Origin: Pseudomonas ekonensis
GTDB taxonomy: Bacteria > Pseudomonadota > Gammaproteobacteria > Pseudomonadales > Pseudomonadaceae
Assembly (NCBI RefSeq): GCF_019145435.1
Contig: NZ_JAHSTS010000001.1
Location: 1,440,001 to 1,504,000, forward strand
DNA length: 64,000 bases
Reading direction: 5' to 3'
Shown here: piece by piece, positions 38,655 to 49,100 of the stretch
How positions within the stretch are numbered: position 1 is the stretch's first letter
Layout of the letters: every line of letters begins with the position of its first letter
Translations under genes and position numbers: made by a program
The notes under the pieces: model-generated
What the model was told of the DNA's origin: nothing
What the model saw: only the letters and a program-made list of their open reading frames with translations
The model's database searches: none

Positions 38655-39614
38655 TCAGAACTGGTAACCGATGCCGGCGTAGTAACCCCAGCCGTTGGAG
38701 CGTGCGCGGAAGTCGCCGTCGCCGAAGTTCAGCTCGCTGCCGTCCTCCCAGTTGCCGCCGTTGTGGAAGTAACGGCCCACCAGGGTGAAGCGCAAGTGGG
38801 TGAACGAGTACAGCAGCACGTTGGTCGCCACCGTGGCGTTGGCGGTGCGGGCGGGGTTGTCCTTGTGCAGGTCCGAGCCGAAGTCGAAGTTGGTGAAGCC
38901 GATGTAGGTCAGCGACGCGCCGTTGCTGAAGCGGTCGATGGGCACGATGTACTTGAGCTGCGCCCGGTAGCCGTCCCACGAGTACTCGTTGCTGGCGCCG
39001 TAGTTCTCCCACTGGTAGCGGCCGTACAGGTTGGCCGACAGGTTGACCCGCGAATGGGTGTCGATGTCGGTGCCCAGGCCGCTGTAGAGCGTGTTGGCGC
39101 GGTTGGCGCTGTTGCTGCCGTGGTCGTAGATCCAGTCGAAGGCCACGTACCACTCCTTGAACGGGCCGATGGCCAGGCTGCGGCCGGCCAGGTGGTCGAT
39201 GGAGATGCGCGGTTCGTGCTCCATGAACACCGGCGAGCCGTGGTCCCACACGCCTTTGTCGTGGCTGTTGCCGATGTTGAAGATCTTCGGGATGTCGATG
39301 TAGCCGTACAGCTCGAACGGGCCCTTGCGGCCGAAGTATTCGTATTCCAGGTAGATGTCGTCGGCCGGCCGCGGACCGAAGCTGATGTCCTTGCTGCCGA
39401 TCAGGGTCAGGTTCTGGTTGTACCAGTCCGACAGGTAGGCGCCTTTTTTCGGCGGACTGGCTTCGGGGCTCAGGGTTTCGCCCTGGGCCGACTCTTCGCC
39501 GGCCGCCGGCTGCGCCAGAAGGCTGTCGCTGAGAAGTCCGGTAACGCCGGCCAGTAGCAGGGAAACGGCAAATGTGCGCGCGCCGCGGGAAGGGCGGCAG
39601 GAGGGAACGTGCAT
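38655..39614 (-). CDS. tsx: Nucleoside-specific channel-forming porin Tsx
   Basis: A 319-residue outer-membrane channel. Signal peptide near the N-terminus (TFAVSLLLAGVTGLLSDSLLAQP). The family block reads YLSDWYNQNLTLIGSKDISFGPRP, then DDIYLEYEYFGRKGPFELYGYIDIPK, and the barrel strands alternate aromatic residues. The C-terminus GWGYYAGIGYQF ends in Phe, as in outer-membrane proteins. It is the first gene of the tsx-nup pair. An operator-like palindrome lies 82 bp upstream of the start. Confidence 0.93.
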   Translation of the reverse strand: MHVPSCRPSRGARTFAVSLLLAGVTGLLSDSLLAQPAAGEESAQGETLSPEASPPKKGAYLSDWYNQNLTLIGSKDISFGPRPADDIYLEYEYFGRKGPFELYGYIDIPKIFNIGNSHDKGVWDHGSPVFMEHEPRISIDHLAGRSLAIGPFKEWYVAFDWIYDHGSNSANRANTLYSGLGTDIDTHSRVNLSANLYGRYQWENYGASNEYSWDGYRAQLKYIVPIDRFSNGASLTYIGFTNFDFGSDLHKDNPARTANATVATNVLLYSFTHLRFTLVGRYFHNGGNWEDGSELNFGDGDFRARSNGWGYYAGIGYQF

Positions 39615-40166
39615 TCAAAGTCCTTTTTTGCGGATCCAGGCCCGGAATTCCGGGCTTGTACGGTTCTGGGTCGAAATGGCCGGGATAAACGGCTCGCAAA
39701 CGTTTGCACAAGCCGTACCAGTTTTCAAAGAACCCGCAGGCCCGGCATCCCGACCCGGCATCGCCGGTGCCTGATCCACCGCCATCGCCAGCAGGCTGGC
39801 CACAGAGGATTCCGGTTGTCCGCAGCATCCCTGCACACCACAAAACCCTGTAGGAGCTTGCCTGCAAGCGATGAGGCCGGTACTGCCGACATCTCTGTTG
39901 CCTGACATTGCCGGCATCGCCAGCAGGCAGGCGCCCACAAAAGGCCCGAACACCGCACAGGCCGTGGCTCTGGATCCATATTTCAAAAGCGTCTAGCGCC
40001 AAAGTATTAACACCATTTGAAGAATGCCCCATCGCGGGGCATCAACTAGCGTGTGTCGGGAATGTCACGGTTTTGTGATGACCGTCGCAGTCTTGATTCG
40101 CGTGCGGAATAAGCGGTGCAAAGCACGCCCCTCAAGGAAGATTTTGGCCACGACAAGGAGCAGTCC
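39615..40166. other. Divergent intergenic region between tsx and the autotransporter
   Basis: 552 bp without a gene. Contents seen: the palindrome at 39696-39707; a REP-like element with TGTAGGAGCTTGCCTGCAAGCGATGAGG split near 39851-39878; a hairpin ATGCCCC/GGGGCAT (40024-40042, 5-nt loop) 125 bp before the autotransporter start, of unknown role. The Shine-Dalgarno for the autotransporter is AAGGAG at 40155-40160. No clear -35/-10 pair could be assigned to the autotransporter. Confidence 0.6.
39696..39707. promoter_or_regulatory. LacI/PurR-family-like operator GCAAACGTTTGC upstream of tsx
   Basis: A perfect 12-bp palindrome, GCAAACGTTTGC, identical to the core of the E. coli PurR consensus (CGCAAACGTTTGCG type) and to LacI-family sites generally. 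It lies 82 bp upstream of the tsx start, in the divergent region with the autotransporter gene. Nucleoside uptake being under a LacI-family repressor is plausible but inferred. Confidence 0.6.
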
Positions 40167-43100
40167 GTGTACACAAGGTCCGCTATCGCCCTCGTTTCGC
40201 GTTTTTCCCCACTGTCACTTGCCGTGCACCTGAGTGTCGCCGGACTGCTGTTCGGCGGCGTCAGCCAGCCGGCGCTCGCCACCTGTTCGGTGGCCGGTTC
40301 CACCGTGACCTGCACCGGCGTGCCGAGCCTGCCGCTGTTTCTCAACAACTACGCCAGCGCGACCAACGGCCTGACGGTCAACGTCAACGCCGGCGCGCAG
40401 ATGAACGCCACCCTCGGCGGTCGGGTGCTGGACCTGACCGGGGTCAACATCACCCTGAACAACTCCGGCACCCTCGACCCGGCGCTGCTGGGGCTGGTGT
40501 CGGTGCTCAGCGGCGGTGCGTTCATCGGCACCGGCGCGGCGAGCACGGTTACCGTCCTCAACAACGCCAGCGGCATCATCCGCGGCACCGGCATGGTGCT
40601 GGGCCTGAACCTGACCAGCATCGACGGCCTGGGCATCGGCGTGAACAACGCGGCCGCCGGCACCACCAGCATCACCAACAACGGCACGATCACCTCCACC
40701 GGCCTGTCGGTGGGCGGCATCAGCCTGGCCGACACCCCGGTGGTGGGCGTGTACGGCGGCTCGACGGTGAACATGACCAACAACGGCAGCGTGCAGGGCC
40801 GGGTGGCGTTCGAGACGTCCGCCGCCGGCAACACGTTCACCAACACCGGCAGCATCACCGGCAGCGTGTCGATGGGGGTGAACAGCACCAACACCTTCAC
40901 CGCGGTGACCGGCTCCAGCGTCAACGTCGGCGACGGCGTGCAGGTCACCGTCGGCCTCGGCGGGCTGATCGGGGTCAACCTGACGTTCGCCCCGACCGGG
41001 CAGATCGACGGCGGCGCCGGCGGCACCAACGCCCTGGTGCTGCAGAACACCCTCGGCGTGGGCGGCGGCACCAGCGGCAGCGGCACGGTGTCCAGCGCCA
41101 CTTACGTCAACTTCAACAACCTCACCGTCAACAGCGGCACCTGGACCTTGCAGGGGCCGGTGGTCAGCGGCAGTTCGACCCTCAACGGCGGGGTGGTGCA
41201 GTTCAACAACAACGCGGCGTTCGGCAGCGGCGTGCTGACCGCCAACGGCGGGATTCTCCAGGCCAGCAGCGCCGGCCTGAGCCTGGGCAACCTGATCACC
41301 CTGGGCGCCGGCGGCCTGACGGTGCAAGGCGCCAACGACCTGAGCCTGACCGGCGTGCTGTCCGGCACGGGCGGCCTGACCAAGTCCGGCGCCGGCCAGT
41401 TGAGCCTGGGGGCGGCGAACACCTTCACCGGCAACACCACGATCAACGCCGGCAGCGTGCAGGTGGGCAACGATCAAGCGTTCAGCGGCGGCACCGTCAC
41501 CATCGGCGGCGCGGCGACGTTGACCGCGCCCGGCACCGTCAACCTGGCCAACGCCATCACCCTCAACGGCGCCCTGACCGCCAGCGGCGCCGGGGCGCTG
41601 ACCCTGAGCGGCGCGCTCACCGGCGCCAGCGGCCTGACCAAGACCGGCAGCGGCAGCCTGACCCTCAGCGGCGTGAACACCGGCTACAGCGGCACCACCA
41701 CCCTGAGTGCCGGCACGTTGCGGGTCGGCAACAACAACGCCTTGGGCAGCGGCGCCCTGAACACGGCCGCCGGCACCAGCCTGGACAGCACCGCCAACGT
41801 CACCCTGAACAACAACGTCGGCCTGACCGGCAGCCTCACCGTGCTGGGCAGCAACAACCTGACCCTGGGCGGCGTGCTCTCCGGCACGGGCGGCCTCACC
41901 AAGAGCGGCGCGGCCAGCCTGACCCTGACCGGCAACAACACCCAGAGCGGCGCGACCGCCCTCAACGCCGGCACGCTGTTGGTGGGCAGCAACACCGCGT
42001 TGGGCACCGGCGCCCTGAACACCGCCGCCGGCACCACGCTGGACGCAACCACCTCAGTGAGCCTGGCCAACGCCGTCAACCTGGCGGCGAACCTGGTCAT
42101 CGGCGGCACCCAGGCCCTGGCCCTGGGCGGCGTAGTCAACGGTGCCGGCGGGCTGGTCAAGAACGGCACCGCCGCCCTGACCCTGGGCGGCAGCAACGGG
42201 TTCGCCGGCGGCACCTCGCTCAACGCCGGCACGCTGATCGTCGGCGCCAACACGGCGCTGGGCAGCGGCGGCCTGAGCACGGCGGCGGGCACCACGCTCG
42301 ACGCCAACACGACGGTGTCGCTGGGCAACGCGGTCACCCTGGGCGGCAACCTGAACATCGGCGGCAGCGCCAACCTGACGCTCGGCGGGGTGGTCGACGG
42401 CAGCGGCGGGCTGACCAAGAACGGCGCCGCCAACCTGATCCTCAACGGCGCCAACACCTTCCTGGCCGGCACCACCCTCAGCGCCGGCACCCTGACCGTC
42501 GGCAATGCCGGCGCGCTGGGCAGCGGCGATCTGACGGTCACCGGCGCCGCGACCCTGGACAGCAGCACCAGTGTGGCGCTGGCCAACAACGTGGTGCTCA
42601 ACGCCGACCTGAGCATCGGCGGCAGCAACGGGCTGACCCTGGGCGGCGTGGTCAGCGGCGCCAGCCGGCTGATCAAGAACGGCACGGCCAACCTGACCCT
42701 CAACGGCAGCAACACCTACAGCGGCGGCACCACCCTGAACGCCGGCAGCCTGACCGTCGGCAACGCGGCGGCACTGGGCAGCGGCGGCCTGACCGTGGGC
42801 GGAGCGAGCACCCTCAACAGCAGCGGTGCGGTCACCTTGGGCAACGCCATCACCCTCAACGCCAACCTCACGGCCGGCGGCGCCAACGCGCTCACCCTGG
42901 GCGGCGTCATCGACGGTGCCGGCGGGCTGATCAAGACCGGCGCGTCCAGTCTGACCCTGACCGGCAGCAACACCTACACCGGCTCCACGTCGCTCAACGC
43001 CGGCACGCTGATCGTCGGCTCCGCCACCGCGCTGGGCACCGGCAACCTGAACGCGGCGGCCGGCACCACGCTGGACGCCAGCACCGCCACCAGCCTGGCC

Positions 43101-46100
43101 AACAACGTCAACCTGGGCGGCAACCTGACCGTCGCCGGCAGCAATGCGCTGACCCTCACCGGCACGGTGTCCGGCGTCGGCGGGCTGATCAAGAACGGCG
43201 CCGCCGACCTGACCCTCAACGGCGCCAACACCTACTTCGGCAACACCGCGCTCAACGCCGGCAAACTGATCCTCGGCAACAGCACCGCACTGGGCAGCGG
43301 CACGCTGAACGCGGCGGCCAACACCACGCTGGACGCCAACACCGCCGTCAGCCTGGGCAACGCCGTGAACCTGGCCGGGACCCTGAACATCGGCGGCACC
43401 GCGGACCTGACCCTGGGCGGCGCGGTGAACGGCGTCGGCAGCCTGGTGAAGAACGGCACGGCCAACCTGACCCTCAACGGCACCAACGCTTACGCGGGCG
43501 GCACCACGCTGAACGCCGGGACGCTCACCGCGGGCAACAGCTCGGCGCTGGGCAGCGGTGCGTTGACCGTCGCCGGGGCCGCGACCCTGGACAACACGTC
43601 GCCGCTGGTCAACCTGAACAACACCGTCACCCTCAACGCCGCCCTGACCGTCGCCGGTTCGCAGGACCTGGCCCTGGGCGGCGTGATCAACGGCACGGGC
43701 TCGCTGGTCAAGAACGGCACGGCGAACCTGACGCTCAACGGCATCAATACCTACCAGGGCGGCACCACCCTCAATGCCGGCACGCTGACCCTCGGCACCG
43801 CGGCGGCATTGGGCAGCGGCGCGCTGACCGTCGGCGGCGCCGCGACGCTGGACAACAGCTCGGCCCTGGTCCTGGGCAACGACATCACCCTCAACGCCGG
43901 GCTGACCGTGGCCGGCAACAACAGCCTGGTGCTCAGCGGCGTGGTCAGCGGCACCGGCAACCTGATCAAGAGCGGGCTCGACGACCTGTCGCTGGCGGGC
44001 AGCAACACCTTCACCGGTGCGCTGAACATCCTCGCCGGCAGTGTGTCCACCCTGAGCAGCGGCGCGCTGGGCAACGCCTCCGGCGCCGACGTCAGCGCCG
44101 GGGCCAGCCTCAACCTGGGCAGCGACGCGAGCCTGGGCGGGCTGAGCGGCAGCGGCAGCGTGCAGGTCGGCGCCGGCAGCACCCTGACCGTGGGCGGGGT
44201 CAGCACCACCAGCACCTTCGACGGCGACGTCAGCGGCAGCGGCGGCCTGACCAAGGTCGGCACCGGCACCCTGAACCTCACCGGCATCAACGGCCTGACC
44301 GGCAATACGCTGGTGAGCGGCGGCACCCTGAACCTCAGCGGCTCGCTGGCCAGCGCTCAGGTGAATGTCGGCAGCGGCGCCACCTTCACCGGCAACGGCA
44401 CGGTGCTCGGCCAGCTGAGCGTCGCCAACGGCGGCCATCTGGCCCTGTCTTCGGGCAACCAACTGTCGGCGGGCGCCTTGACCCTCGGCGCCAGCGGCAA
44501 CCTCGACGTGGCCCTGGCCGCGCCGTCGACCACGTCGCTGATCGATGTCAGCGGCAACCTGACCCTGGACGGCAACCTCAACGTCACCGACGCCGGCGGT
44601 TTCGGCGTCGGCGTGTACCGCCTGATCAACTACACCGGCAGCCTGACGGACCTGGGCCTGGACGTGGCCAGCGTGCCGGTCGGCTTCGGCCTCGGCGACC
44701 TGGTGGTGCAGACCTCGGTCGGCAACCAGGTCAACCTGCTGGTGTCGGCGCCGAACGCCAACATCCGCTTCTGGGACGGCAGCCAGACCGTGCCCAACGG
44801 CACGGTGGACGGCGGCAGCGGCACCTGGAACGCCGCCGGCTCCAACTGGACCAACGTCAACGGCACCCTGAACCAGGCCTGGGCCGGCGATTTCGGCGTG
44901 TTCCAGGGCACCGCCGGCACCGTGACGGTGGACGGCACGCAACTGTTCACCGGCCTGCAGTTCACCACCGACGGCTACAGCCTGGTCAACGGCACGGCGG
45001 GGCAACTGACCGCCGTCAACGGCACCGGCGGCACCACGGCGGTGCGGGTCGATCCGGGCGTGACCGCGACGGTCGGCGTGGGCATCAACGGCAGCGGCAT
45101 CCTCAACAAGCTCGACAGCGGCACCCTCGTCCTCAACGGCGCCAACAGCTACAGCGGCGGCACCGCGCTGGACGGCGGCAAACTGGTGGTCGGCAGCAAC
45201 ACCGCGCTGGGCACCGGCACGCTGACGGCGGCGACCGGCACGCAGTTGGACAGCAACGCGGCGGTCACCCTGGGCAACGCCGTGACCCTCAATGGCAATC
45301 TGACCGTGGCGGGCAGCAACGCACTGACGCTCAACGGCGTGATCGGCGGCACCGGCGGCCTGATCAAGAACGGCGCGGCCAGCCTGACCCTCGGCGGCAA
45401 CAACGCCTTCCTCGGGCCGGTGGCGCTGAACGCCGGCGGACTGGTGCTGGCGTCCAACTCGGCGCTCGGTTCCGCCACCCTGAACGCGGCCGGCGGCACC
45501 ACGCTGGATGCCGCCAGCGCCGTTTCGGTGAACAACGCGGTGAACCTGGCCGGCAACCTCGCCGTCACCGGCAGCAACAACCTGACGCTGGCCGGGGCCA
45601 TCAACGGTGCCGGCAGCCTGACCAAGAACGGCGCGGCCAACCTGACGCTGTCCGGCGCCAACGGCTTCCTCGGCGGCACCACGCTCAACGCCGGCACCCT
45701 GACCGTCGGCAACGCCACCGCCCTGGGCCTGGGCAACCTGACCGTGGCCGGCGCCTCGAGCCTCGACAGCAGCGGCGCCTTCGCCCTGGGCAACGCGCTG
45801 GTGCTCAACGCCAACCTGACGGTGGCCGGCAGCAATAACCTGACCCTGGGCGGCGCTATCAGCGGCACAGGCGGGCTGGTGAAAAACGGCGCGGCCAACC
45901 TGACCCTCAACGGCACCGGCACCTACAGCGGCGGCACCACGCTCAACGCCGGCACCCTGACCCTCGGCACCGCCGGCGCGCTGGGTTCCGGTGCGTTGAC
46001 CGTGGCGGGCGCCTCGACCCTCGACAACACCTCGACGCTGGTGCTGGGCAACGACGTCAACGTCAACGCCAACCTGACCGTGGCCGGCAGCAACGACCTG

Positions 46101-49100
46101 ACCCTGGGCGGCGTACTCGCCGGGGCCGGCACGCTGACCAAGAGCGGCGCATCCGACCTGACCCTGACCGGCGCCAACACCTTCAACGGCACCTTCGACG
46201 TGCAGGCCGGCAGCCTCACCACCGTCGGCAACGCGGCGCTGGGCAACAACGCCGGGGTCAACCTCGCGGGCGGCACCACCCTCAACCTCGGCGGCTCGGC
46301 GGCCATCGCCAGCCTCACCGGCAGCGGCACCGCCGACGTCGGCGCCGGCCAGTCGCTGAGCATCGGCGGCAACAACCTGAGCAGTACCTTCGCCGGCATC
46401 CTCACCGGCAGCGGCGCCCTGAACAAACTGGGCACCGGCACCCTGACCCTGACCGGCGCCAGCACCCTGACCGGCGACACCACGGTCGGCGCCGGCACCT
46501 TGCGGGTCAACGGTTCGCTGGACAGCGCCAACGTGCAGGTCAACAGCGGCGGCACCCTGGGCGGCTCCGGCAGCCTTGCGGGCGCGGTCGCCGTGGCCGA
46601 CGGCGGGCACCTGGCGCTGGCCACCGGCAGCGCACTGTCGGTGGGCTCGCTGGCGCTCAGCGGCAACTCGAACCTGGATGTCGGCCTCGGCGCGCCGGTG
46701 TCCGGCGGCGGCAGCGCGCTGCTCAACGTCAATGGCAACCTGACCCTGGACGGCACCCTCAACGTCAGCGACCTGGGCGGTTTCGGCAGCGGGGTCTACC
46801 GGATCATCAACTACACCGGCGGCCTGACCGACAACGGTCTGCTGTTCGGCACCTTGCCGGGCAGCGTCACCCCCGGCGACCTGCAATTGCAGACCAGCGT
46901 CGGCAACCAGATCAACCTGCTGGTCACAGCCCCAGGCGTCACCGTGCAGTTCTGGGACGGCAGTCAGTTGACCGGCAACGGCGCCATCGAAGGCGGCAGC
47001 GGCACCTGGGGCAGCGGCACCACCAACTGGACCGACGTCAACGGCACCGTCAACCAGGCCTGGGGCAACAGCTTCGCGGTGTTCCAGGGCAGCGCCGGCA
47101 CCGTGACGGTCAACGGCGCGCAGACCATCACCGGCCTGCAGTTCGTCACCGATGGCTACAGCCTGCAGAACGGCACAGCCGGTTCGCTGAACCTGGTCAA
47201 CGGCGCATTGGGCAACGCCACCGTGCGGGTCGACCCGAACGCCACCGCCACCCTCGGCGTGGCGCTCAACGGCAGCGGCACCCTGGGCAAATACGACGCC
47301 GGCACCTTGGTGCTCAACGCCGCCAACGGCTACACCGGCGGCACCGCCCTCAACGGCGGCAAACTGGTGGTGGGCAACGACGTGGCACTGGGCACGGGCA
47401 CATTGACCGCCGCCAACGGCACGGCGCTGGACAGCAACACCGCCGTCACCCTGGCCAACGCCGTGGTGCTCAACGGCGGGCTGGCCATCGCCGGCAGCAA
47501 CGCCCTGACCCTCGACGGCACGGTCAGCGGCAGCGGCAGCCTGTCCAAGGCCGGCGCCGCGAGCCTGACCCTCAACGGCAACAACACCTACAGCGGCGGC
47601 ACGCAACTGTCCGGCGGTTCGCTGGTCCTGGGCAACAACAGCGCCATCGGCAGCGGCGCGCTCAGCGTCCTGGGCAACGCCACCCTCGACAGCGCCAGCG
47701 CGCTGCAACTGGCCAACGCCATCGGCCTGGGCGCGCAGCTCACCTTGGCCGGCAACCAGAACACTAGCCTGATCGGCGCCATCAGCGGCAACGGCGGCCT
47801 GGTGAAGAACGGCAGCGGCGACCTGGCGCTCAGCGGCGCCAACACCTACACCGGCGGCACCACGCTCAACGGCGGCAGCACCCGCGGCGACACCAGCAGC
47901 CTGCAAGGGGCCATCGTCAACAACGCGGCGCTGACCTTCGAGCAGAACAGCGACGGCACCTACACCGGCAACCTCACCGGCGCCGGCACCTTGACCAAGG
48001 CCGGCACCGGCGCCTTGCTGCTGACCGGCACCAACGGCTTCACCGGCAACACCGACGTGCAGGCCGGCACGCTGCGGGTCAATGGCGTGCTCAACAGCGC
48101 CAGCGTCAATGTCGCCAGCGGGGCGAAGATCGGTGGCGGCGGGCAGTTGGGCGGCAACGTGCAACTGGCCAGCGGCGCGACCCTGTTGGGCGGCGGCACG
48201 GCGACGCCGCTGTCGGTCGGTTCGCTGGCGCTGTCCTCCGGCAGCGTGCTGGACTTCACCCTCGGCTCGGCCGCCAGCTCCACCACGGTGGTCAACGTCG
48301 CCGGCAACCTCACGCTGGACGGCACCCTCAACATCACCAACGCCGGCGGCTTCGGCACCGGGATCTATCAGCTGTTCAGCTATGGCGGCACCCTCACCGA
48401 CAACGGCCTGACCTACGGCAGCCTGCCGGTGCCGACGGGCAACCTGTCGTTGCAGACCGCCTTCGCCAACCAGATCAACCTGCTGGTGCAGGGCTCGCCG
48501 GGCGAAGTGCAGTTCTGGAACGGCGGCAAGACCAACCCCGACGGCAGCATCGGCGGCGGCAGCGGCGTGTGGGGCCCCGGCACCAACTGGACCGACCCCA
48601 CCGGCACCCAGGCGCTGGGCGCCAATGGCCAGTTCGCGGTGTTCGGCGGGCAGGGCGGCACGGTCAGCGTGGTCGGCAACCAAGCCTTCACCGGCCTGCA
48701 GTTCCTGGTCGGCGGCTACAGCCTGACGGCGGGTGCCGGCGGCAGTCTCACCCCGGTCAACGGGCCGGACGGCAGCCTGGCGCCGGTACGGGTCAATGCC
48801 GGAGGCAGCACGGAAATCTCCGCGCCGCTGGTGGGCACCGGCGGCATCGAAAAACTGGACGCCGGCACGCTGGTGCTCAGCGGCGCCAACACCTACAGCG
48901 GCGGCACCACGGTCAGCGGCGGTACGCTGATCGGCAACAGCACCAGCCTGCAAGGCAACATCCTCGACAACGCCTCGCTGGTGTTCCAGCAGAACGTCGA
49001 CGGCCAGTTCAGCGGCCGGCTCAGCGGCATCGGCGCACTGGCCAAGCGCGGCACCGGCCGCTTGCTGCTGACCGGTGACCAGCCGTTCAGCGGCGCGGTG

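Noticed and set aside
39836..39885. Short open frame over the REP-like element near 39.85 kb.
   Set aside because: The element is an intergenic REP palindrome; no ribosome binding site or homology-like composition.
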